Source: Haliclystus octoradiatus (lineage: Eukaryota; Cnidaria; Staurozoa; Stauromedusae; Haliclystidae). Taken from it: DNA of 64,000 bases. The notes under the pieces are model-generated. The model was not told where the DNA came from, did no database searches, and saw only the letters and a list, made by a program, of their open reading frames with translations. A program made the translations under genes and the position numbers. The stretch's first letter is position 1. Every line of letters begins with the position of its first letter. The stretch is from contig OU744446.1 of assembly GCA_916610825.1 (NCBI GenBank), forward strand, positions 30,456,445 through 30,520,444. Reading direction: 5' to 3'. This document shows, piece after piece, positions 1 to 8,600 of this stretch.

Positions 1-9
1 TCCTTTGTT

Positions 10-278
10 TTCTTGAAGTATAAGAGCCAATCATCCTTGAGTTTATGCCCACCACAGAGCGTTCTGCTCTGTGATTGGCCAGGTAGATTTTTCCTGCCTC
101 AACCATTTTGAACGCATCACTTTGGTAGCTGAATTTTATTAGGCCCTCATAGCGTCTGCGTGGAGTTGAGGGCTGTTATGGAATGAGGCTACAGAAATAT
201 TGTACCTGGCCAATCGCAGAGCAGAACTCTACCTGCTGAACATTAACTCAATGATGATTGGCTCCTAAAATTCAAGAA
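10..278. repeat. Foldback (MITE-like) element with long inverted arms
   Basis: The left arm (about 10-87) and right arm (about 205-278) are imperfect inverted repeats of each other. They begin TTCTTGAA and share GAGCCAATCATC, GTTCTGCTCTG and GATTGGCCAGGTA. The unique centre (about 105-200) contains GGAGTTGAGGGC. A second, diverged copy of the centre lies at about 440-575 (GGAGTCGAGGGCC). No transposase is visible, so it is a non-autonomous element of unknown superfamily. Confidence 0.6.
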
Positions 279-1306
279 TCAAAGTTAATTTTTGCCCTTC
301 TGTTTCAAAAGTTCATAGTTTCATAGTTTGGCATATAAACAACAAAAATTATGCTTCAAGAAATCAAGCCAGATTCGTGTAGCGTGTGTTTATTGTAATC
401 GAATATTGAAAATTGAAACCCAAAGCTCATAAAATGTAACCACAATCATCATCAAATCGCAGTCTCTCAGCGCACTACCTTGAACCATCAAACTTTATTA
501 GAACCTCATCAAATGCTTGCATGGAGTCGAGGGCCGTACTCATGGAACAAGGCTAGTATCTAAATATCTATCTGCTGTTTTGATTTATGCATAGAACCCC
601 ATCTCAAATTCTCAACACATTTGGACTCTCGAATCTTAATCTTGAAGGAAAATAGTAATAATCCTGATCCTGAAAAATCTTAGATTCCAGAAGGCTATAG
701 CAAATTCAGAAGAAAATTTACATTTTTATGATTTATAAATGGCAGCTTCAGATTTGTAAAAATATTTAGATTTTTGAAATTCCGTATTCTGGGGATAAAA
801 TATAGGAGCCTCCCCGAAGGAGCGGCCTAATTTCAAGGGTCTGGGGGCATTCACTTCATCAGGGATTCAAATTGGCTTGAAACGAAAATTGACGACAACA
901 TTTTGGATAAGCTTGACCCTTGCGCATGCAGCCAAGACATAAAAGCAGTCTAGAAACAACACCATGAATGATCCAACAGAGTATAAATTAAGCTGTTGAA
1001 AATTAATCAGATTATCAAAGAGTTTATACACAGAAAGTAGGGACATTTTCTCAAGATTTGATTCTTGCCGTGAGACTTAAGATTCAGTGTAAAGGCGTGA
1101 GACTCACGGCAAAGCTGTGATACTTGGAAGGTCTGTTTATGGGCTAAACTTCAACAAAACATTCTGAAAAAAATGTTGAAATGTTCCTTAACCTTTTTTG
1201 GGGTACTCTGCACACTATACTGCTGTGATTGCAATCAGTCTGTAAAATTCTTCATATCATAATATTGGGACTGTAATATTGGTGTTTGAATTTTTTATTT
1301 TTGCAG
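279..1306. other. Non-coding: decayed copy of the 10-278 repeat, otherwise nothing recognised
   Basis: Positions about 440-575 align by eye to the centre of the 10-278 element (shared blocks ATTAG..CCTCAT, TGGAGT.GAGGGC and ATGGAA.AAGGCT). The rest is presumed P450 intron or upstream sequence. No exon or motif was identified. Confidence 0.4.
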
Positions 1307-1548
1307 GAGCAGAAAGAGTGGTTATTATCAATCCTGAATTTGCACGTCAGATCTTCGTTACAAATGCATCCAAGTACTACCGTGCTGGGGTTCTTAAAGA
1401 GTTTTTTTCCAATTCTGATGACGGTCTATTTGTTTCAAATGGTGCTACTCATTCCTTTCAACGGAAACTTCTCAGTCCAATGTTTAGCTATGGAACGGTT
1501 CTAGGGTTCTTACCATTATTTCAAAAGCATGCTCTTGAACTTGTTAAT
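1307..1548 (+). CDS. Cytochrome P450, exon A (B'-C helix region)
   Basis: The exon is bounded by a pyrimidine-rich acceptor ending TTTGCAG and a donor AAT|GTAAGT. It starts two bases into a Gly codon and ends in phase 0. The reading includes INPEFARQIF, then DDGLFVSNGATHSFQRKLLS and PMFS, which is the P450 helix-C region. The classical WxxxR motif, which contacts a heme propionate, is read here as HSFQR: the Arg is kept and the Trp is replaced by His. A His at this position is known in some P450 groups, so I do not read it as damage. No upstream exon was recognised between positions 1 and 1306. Confidence 0.8.
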
Positions 1549-1597
1549 GTAAGTTTTATATTAGACTATCAAATATAATGATGTCAATGTCACTTAG

Positions 1598-1680
1598 GAA
1601 CGATTAGCTCAGATATCAGAGCAATCAAACTTCAGCTAATATGATATCTGACCAACTGTGGTTCAAACCCCCCTAAGGTC
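1598..1680 (+). repeat. tRNA-like head of a SINE or tRNA pseudogene
   Basis: There is a pol III A-box-like TAGCTCAGATAT (1605-1616), then a B-box GGTTCAAACCC (1660-1670) about 44 bases later, which is the spacing of a tRNA. No sound acceptor stem can be drawn, and non-tRNA sequence follows to about 1900. This suggests a tRNA-derived SINE inside the first visible P450 intron. Confidence 0.5.
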
Positions 1681-3314
1681 AACTTAGCTTTGACTTTATC
1701 TGAAACATCAAACGAATGCCGTCTTCTGATGGTGGATAAAATTGTCCATATGGAATTGCATTATGGGTACCTGTTTGTCTATTGATGTGCATTGACAATC
1801 GAGGCCTATCTGCGATGAAATCTGTTGAATCTGAACTGCAGTGTCATGACTGAGGTTATAAAAGAGCATCTACAACCATTATCATCTACTCATCTATAAA
1901 TAGAAGAGGGTTATGAGCCCTTGGTAGGGCAATACTGCCTCAATCACTTTAGAAAATGTTTCTTTGATCGCCTTTTAAATCTTAAGGTACCAGAGCTACA
2001 CCTTCTGACTCTATAAATAAATTAATTTAGCAAAGGTAAAACAATTCTGAATAGTTTCTATTGAAACTTGAAAGAGACAGAGGTTCTTTGTTAAGACTAT
2101 AGACCACTGTAAAATAGATCAAATTTAGATATTTGCTGCAAGTAACTCTTTTGATATAATTAGCAGTCAATCATTTTTGTTGGCATTTGAAAGACGTAAA
2201 AATTCTAAAATAGTATTGCCCTGAATCAGACTAGCTTATGTATAAACAGACAATAACTGTGGATTAGCTGTTGTAGGTTGACAGCAATTCAACTTGGAAC
2301 AAATAAAACCACATTAACCATTGGATGATCTAATAACACAAACTGAATCTACTTAATGTAAGCAGCATTAAGCTACTGTGCTATTTCTTATGCTAAATTC
2401 CAATGCAAATCAAGCTCCTTATATTATGTTTTCAACTTTCCCTTGGAAAAATTTATTAAATTCATGGACTGTTCGTGAATTTCATGGACTATTCATGAAC
2501 ACCTTATAAACAGTTCAGAAATGTTAAACGGCTTTTTTCTTTAGTCTTTTTATACAAATTTTTATGGAATGTTCATGAACTGTTGCACAATATGAATGTT
2601 ATATTAGCACATAACTTCCCTTTCAAAATTGGGAATCTTTTGAGAATTGTATATTGATCTATAGAATCATACATGGTCTTTTAAGAATGCCCCAGTTACA
2701 AGAATACTTCAATAGGATATTTAGTTATTAGTCCTATATTCCTATGCGCTTTTGTAAATGCTATATGGAAGTGTTTTGTGATTCTATAAGACCCTATATA
2801 ATTTCTGTGTGCGTTACCATATATAATAGGAGATATTGATCTGTTGGAATATTCGGAATGATGCTCTTTTCTTCACCTCCATCTCTGTTGTGTAACTATA
2901 AACTATTTTGTCTTGAATAAGTCATGTAAACACTATGAATCTTGGATATGCTGAATCACTACTGATAACCTACTGAAAACATATTGGAATGGCATTGAGT
3001 ACTGAAACCATACTGAAAATCACAAGCACTTTACTAGATCTAGATTGTTCTCATTCTACTGAAAAACTACTGAAATGCACCTGAAAATTTGAAAGCTACT
3101 GAAAATAGCCCAATTCAGTAGCCTATTTAGTAAATTTTCAGTAGGTTTTCAGATTTTCAAAATTCAGAGTGAGATGTGAGACCATGTCAGATTCAAATCA
3201 TGCATAATTTCAATGACACATAACATAAATATAGGTACAAGGATTAATTTGAAAATATTTTATATTTTATTGAATGACATGCAAGCAATCAACCAACATT
3301 CTAAAATATAACGA
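1681..3314. other. P450 intron: probable SINE body, GTTCATGAAC-rich and CTACTGAAAA-rich repeats
   Basis: About 2455-2590 holds several copies of the palindromic word TTCATGAAC; a related stretch lies at 21800-21875 in another intron of the same gene. About 2940-3165 holds many copies of ACTGAAAA, with the reverse complement TTTTCAGT near the end, which makes it foldback-like. No coding signal was seen. Confidence 0.45.
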
Positions 3315-4040
3315 AGGTTTTCTGCGATCTGATTGGTCGAAAGAGCGTGCATGAAATCCTAGGGTAAAACATGGCTCCGAAAACCGTGAAAAACCGCAAG
3401 CTTCAAAAAGTATGATCTGTGATAAAATACAGAATTTATAACTTTTTGATAACAATCCAATAAATATCTCAATAATGGCTACGATTTACAAAACGACATT
3501 TAGCTCAAGATGTTTTTATTTATCGAAAAGCGTGGTAAATGAGTTATTGGTCGTGTAACCATAGTGTAACATGCAAAACAAAAACATAGAATGAAAGACA
3601 ATTATAGGCTATGCGGTTTCAAGGTAAACCTAAAATTTAAATAACAATTACTGCATTAATTTGCTTAAGAACTATTGTACCACTTATATTACAGACGTTC
3701 TTGTATATGTCTTTCTTTATTCGACAAAATCTATCTTGTTGTGGGATTCTCTTCATGCTTGGTTTATGAATTGAAATTGAATTTTAAATTGTGAATTGAT
3801 GAATAGAAAATTCGCCGTCGAATGAGATTCCGACATTTGTTTTATTTTAGAAAAGGGTTACCACATGCTTGCAAATGTTTGTATTCATATTTACTAAACT
3901 CGAAAATGTTGGGAGACACTCGGGAAGCTAAAAATCACTCGCTCGGAGCTCGTGATTTTTTAGCGCTTCACTCGTGTCTCCCAACATTTTCTTGTTTAGT
4001 AAATATGAATACAAACATGGCAAGTATGTGGTAACCCTTT
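3315..4040. repeat. Dispersed repeat, copy 1, ending in a 190-bp palindrome
   Basis: Positions 3315-3560 match 25579-25800, sharing GATTGGTCGAAAGAGCGTGC and GATAACAATCCAATAAATAT. The part at 3852-4040 is a near-perfect inverted repeat. Its left arm opens AAAGGGTTACCACAT and its right arm closes with ATGTGGTAACCCTTT; the arms also share TTGGGAGACAC and ATTTACTAAAC. The centre is CTCGGAGCTCG. The second copy keeps both parts in the same order, so they probably form one element. No ORF was recognised. Confidence 0.65.
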
Positions 4041-4142
4041 AGTAACAGAAATTGTGGACTAAATTCAGACAGTGTCACAGTGTGACAGTAATATGTGAAC
4101 AAATTAATTAATCATTAATGTCTACAAATTCCACTTATTCAG

Positions 4143-4439
4143 CTTTGGAAACAAAAGATTCAAGACGGTCAAGACGATTATGTTAATACTGTTGTATATG
4201 ATGGTCTCAGTTATGCTGCTCTTGACATTATTGGTCACTCTGCATTTGGACACGAATTCAATTCAGTTTCCGGCAACAAATCAAAAATGCACGAAGCACT
4301 GGATGTTGTATATGCTCAAAGAGTAGATCTGAAAATGCGCATTTATAATAAAATATTTCCGTTCATGAAATATCTACCAACCCCAGGAAAGAAGCAATTG
4401 GAAAAAGCATCAAACTACATCGAAGATCTTTTGACAGAG
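4143..4439 (+). CDS. Cytochrome P450, exon B (helices D-G)
   Basis: The acceptor is TTATTCAG before 4143 and the donor is GAG|GTAAGC after 4439. The exon is exactly 99 codons in phase 0. It opens with LWKQKIQDG and contains LDIIGHSAFGHEFNS, the conserved helix-E segment of P450s of the CYP3/CYP4 type. It then runs through a helix F-G region (KIFPFMKYLPTPGKKQLEKA) to EDLLTE. There are no internal stops. The following intron is about 16.8 kb and contains the BEL element. Confidence 0.82.
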
Positions 4440-5016
4440 GTAAGCAGTTATCAATTTAAACTCATCCAATTGATGAGCTTGGCGTAGGTGCTTGGTCCAT
4501 GGGGATTATATTTATTGTTTTTATATTTATTGCTTCTACATTTACTTCTTCTATAATTACTCCTTCTGTAGTTACTGCTTTATATATTTTTTGCTTCAAT
4601 TTGCTGCTTCTGTTTGCTTGCTGTTATGCTGCTGCTGCTCTACTGGCGAAGCTGTCACACTCCAAATAAATAAATTATGCCTCCCAATAACCAAACCAAG
4701 CAATAGTCACACTGATAACCAGTGGAATTAAGTATACACTGTATAAAATACACTATCTAAATTTAAACAATAAAACTTAGCAATCATTTGACGTCAATAA
4801 ACAAACCTGTACCTAAAATAAAACCTAGACAAGGGAGGGAGGGAACAAAGTAAACACTGATTTGAATTAAATCTAACAACTTTGAAACGCTTATAAACTT
4901 CAACAAATAAATTGACAATTAATGTGCTCTGCTTAGGAATGACTAAATTAAGGTGTTGCCTGAGAATGGCACTCGGCACTCCCTCCAAAGATTAGTAGCC
5001 ATGACCCTTCAAGTAT
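4440..5016. other. P450 intron: T-rich stretch between weak inverted repeats
   Basis: GCTTGGTCCATGGGGATTAT at about 4490 is loosely the inverse of the segment ending AACCAAACCAAGC at about 4706. Between them is a T-rich, microsatellite-like stretch. The remainder up to the BEL insertion shows nothing recognisable. Confidence 0.35.
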
Positions 5017-5549
5017 TGTATTGATTAAGGAAAATAACAATTATTATAGTATAGTATCTTATTATTAAATGTAAAGTAAATATAGAAAAATGTAATATGT
5101 ATTATTTAAAATATTACATCATTCTATCTTAAGAATTAGATTCTTTTGAAAACATTACGTCAATATAAACTTAGAAATGCAAGAGTAAGCTCAAAAATTC
5201 AAATGTAAACAATAATAAATGCCGATGTAAAATATTTAAATGTATACTTTTAGAAAATTAGTTCATATCTATTATTGTTTTGCTTAGCATATCAAATGTA
5301 TAATATGCTGAATCATGTAGAAAATTATATAAATAACACGCTGCTTAATATTATAATTCAGTAAAGGAGCAACGTTCGAAACAAACCTAGATCACATCGT
5401 ATAATTATCAACATTTATCGTAACGTGTATTATTTCAATTGTGGAAATTATATAAAGATTAATGAACAGAATTATATTTATGTGTCTTAACAGTATTCAC
5501 CTAAAGCCTTTATTCATTAGACAACAAGATAAGTCGTAAGGACGAAACA
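5017..5549 (+). repeat. 5' LTR of BEL element
   Basis: Bounded by TGTATTG and GAAACA and preceded by the target duplicate AGTAT. A TATA-like box, TATATAAAT, lies at 5326-5334, where a promoter would be expected. Confidence 0.93.
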
Positions 5550-5612
5550 GTTTCGAACTATTTAGAGTTTACAACGAAGATTTTGTACAAATAAAGACGA
5601 CGAATAACAAAG

Positions 5613-8600
5613 ATGGCCGACGACGCAGAAGCCGCAAGAAGAAGATTTCAAAGAAGATCAAAGATATACGAAACTCAAATTAGGAGATTTGAATTATTAG
5701 AAAAGAATGAATTAGTATCCATTGAGCAATGGAATGGAACCCTAGCAAAGGTTTTAAAAAAAAGTGACGAGTTGGATTTAGCCGCTCAAACTTATATCGA
5801 CATATTAGAAGTGAACAACGCTCTCGACGGTGATATCGAAAAAGACATCACAGAACGTATACAAATCATGGAAAATACAACAAACGAAATAAAACAAACA
5901 ACAATGAAAAGAATTTATGAAATAGAAGAACGTACTTTGGCAAAACAGGAACAGATTTTAGCCAAACAACATCAGCGTGAATTGGAACTCATCGAAGCCA
6001 GAAGAGTAAATACAAGTGATCCGTACGGTTCGGCAGCCTCAGTTTCAAGCAGAAACAATGACGTCATCGACGAAGAAGATGAGACAGCCACCGACTATGA
6101 CGCAATTCTGGATCAAGATCAAAATCAAGATCAACCAATCAATCCAGAAGTAGATCAACCATTCAATCCAGAAGTAGATCAACCAATCAATCCAGAAGTA
6201 GATCAACCATTCAATCCAGAAGTAGATCAACCAATCAATCCAGAAGTAGATCAACCAATCAATCCAGAAGTAGATCAACAACATCACAAAGAAGAAGATG
6301 CCAAAGTGAAAATTAAAGACAAAGGCAAATGTAAAAGTGCAAAAACTAATGTTAATGAAGCAGTCACCACGGCAACAGCAATTGAAATAGGAGCAATGAC
6401 AGCAATAAAGACAATGCAATTGAACAATGACAAAAGTAAACCTGTAACAGCAACAGTAAGGCTTGCTGGTTTTACGCCGACGAAATGGAATGGAGAATTT
6501 AGGACATTTCCTACATTCCAAAACAGATTCAATTCAGCAATGAAAAATGCAGGAGTTACAGATGATAATGTAAAATTACAATGGCTAGAAAAAAGTATTC
6601 CAGAATCTTATCAATCAATTATAGAAGGAAGATCGACATTATTGGAATCATGGAAAGCTATGAAATTAGTCATCACTGATCAAAAAATTGCAGATGAAAT
6701 AACGTGGAACTTTAGAAAACTCAAACCATTGGTTGACAAAGACTCAGAAGCAATACAGAAATTTGTAACGGCGATGAGAACTCACATTATGTACTTGGTG
6801 GAATTTGGAAAGAGCCATAGAACCACAGATGAAGAATTCATACGAGACCTAAAGAGAAAAACTGGAAGAGATTTTGAAGAACAAATAGACGACCAATTTG
6901 CTATTCACAATCAATTAAGACTACAGATGGGTTTAGAAGAAGAAGAGCTGACCACAAAGTTCATCATGACATTCCTGGAACGAAGAATTCAAACCTCACA
7001 CACAAAGAAGACGGACAGACGACAAGGTGGTTCAACAAAGGAAAACAATACATCAAAATCAGCGAAAGTCAGCGCATTCAAAGCCAACCCAGATGTAGAT
7101 TGCCAACTTTGTGGAGATGGAAAACACCACCTAGAAGATTGTCAAATATTCAAAAACAAGACTGTAAGAGATAGGGCAGAATACACTAAAGGCAAAGGGT
7201 ATTGCTTCAGATGCTTAACAAAAGGTCATATGAAACCAAGCTGTGAAAAGAAGAATACATGCAAAGAATGCAAGAAATGTCACCACACCCTTCTACACTA
7301 TGGTTCAACTTCTACTACAAATGATCAAGATAGTACAGTGCCAAAGATAGCCTCAGCAAGTTCAATAAACGCGAACAGTGCCAAAGAAATGGACAATGAT
7401 GAATCACCAAGACTACCGATATTGAAGATTTGGGTCAAAAGTGGTTTCAAAAATGCTGATGGTTCACCAAGATTACGACCTGCGATATGCTTAATGGACG
7501 GTGGAGCAGACACAACATTAGTGAGGACAGAATTTGCAAACAGTCTTGGTATTGAAGGAGAAAATACAATCATCCAATATGAAGTAGTAGGAGGTGCAAA
7601 ATACAAAGAAAAGACCAAAAAGTTTGACATCACCATTGGACGCTTCAACCCCATTCAAGAACAAGCCAAGATATCAGCATATTCAATATCAAGAACATGT
7701 GGTGCTGCTAATGCATGGCCTAAAGATTTCTTCCAACGCAATCAACACTTGAGCAAGCTGAAGAATCTCACATATGGTAATGGTGGACACATCGACATTC
7801 TGATTGGAAGAGACGCCCAACAACTGCACAAAGAGCTGCAAAGAATAGAACCAGAGCCTCAAAATGATCACCAATCAACTGGCATAGAATACCCACTTGG
7901 CTGGACGATAGTCGGAGGAAATGAAAAGAAGAATAAGAATGAAGTCAACAACAAGAAAGTTGCATCGGTGAAGCTGAATGACATTGCTGGAGACATAGAA
8001 CATGAAGAAATCAAAAAGATTTTCACATCTGACCTGGCTGGTGTAAGTCCTTCAACACGGTGCATCTGCAAAGACAATGAAGTGAATGAAGCAAGATTCA
8101 TAAAGATTGCAAAGAATACCACAATCAACAATGAAGGAAGAGTAGAAGTACAACTTCCATGGAAACAAGGATACCCAGAAGCACTACCAAACAATTATAC
8201 TGAAGTATATCAAAGCTTGAAAGGCAGAGTCAAAAAGATGAAACACAAAGGAGAATATGAAAGTTATGCAAAAGCAATGAGTGAAGTCATCAATTCAGGA
8301 TTTGTAGAAGAAGTCAACAGACAGAAGAATGAGAAAGAATACTTCATAGAACACCTCATTGTGGAAAGGCAGAACACATCAACACCTAAAAGAGTGGTCT
8401 GGAATTCAGCAAAGATATTTCAAGGAGAATCACTTGCAAAAGCATTGGAGAAAGGACCTGACATGCTGAACTCACTTTTCAAAGTTTTAATTGCATTTAG
8501 AGAAGAACAAGTGGCATTCATTGGGGATATCAGAAAAATGTTCAATATGATTTCCATTGCAAAAGAAGACCGCTGTTATCACAGATTTCTATGGATCAAT

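Noticed and set aside
853-880. Another CTGATGA on the minus strand
   Set aside because: It is followed by AGTGAATG, with no stem II or GAAAC.
6045-6521. 158-residue minus-strand frame rich in FWIDWLIY repeats
   Set aside because: Antisense shadow of the gag 24-bp repeat in the BEL ORF.
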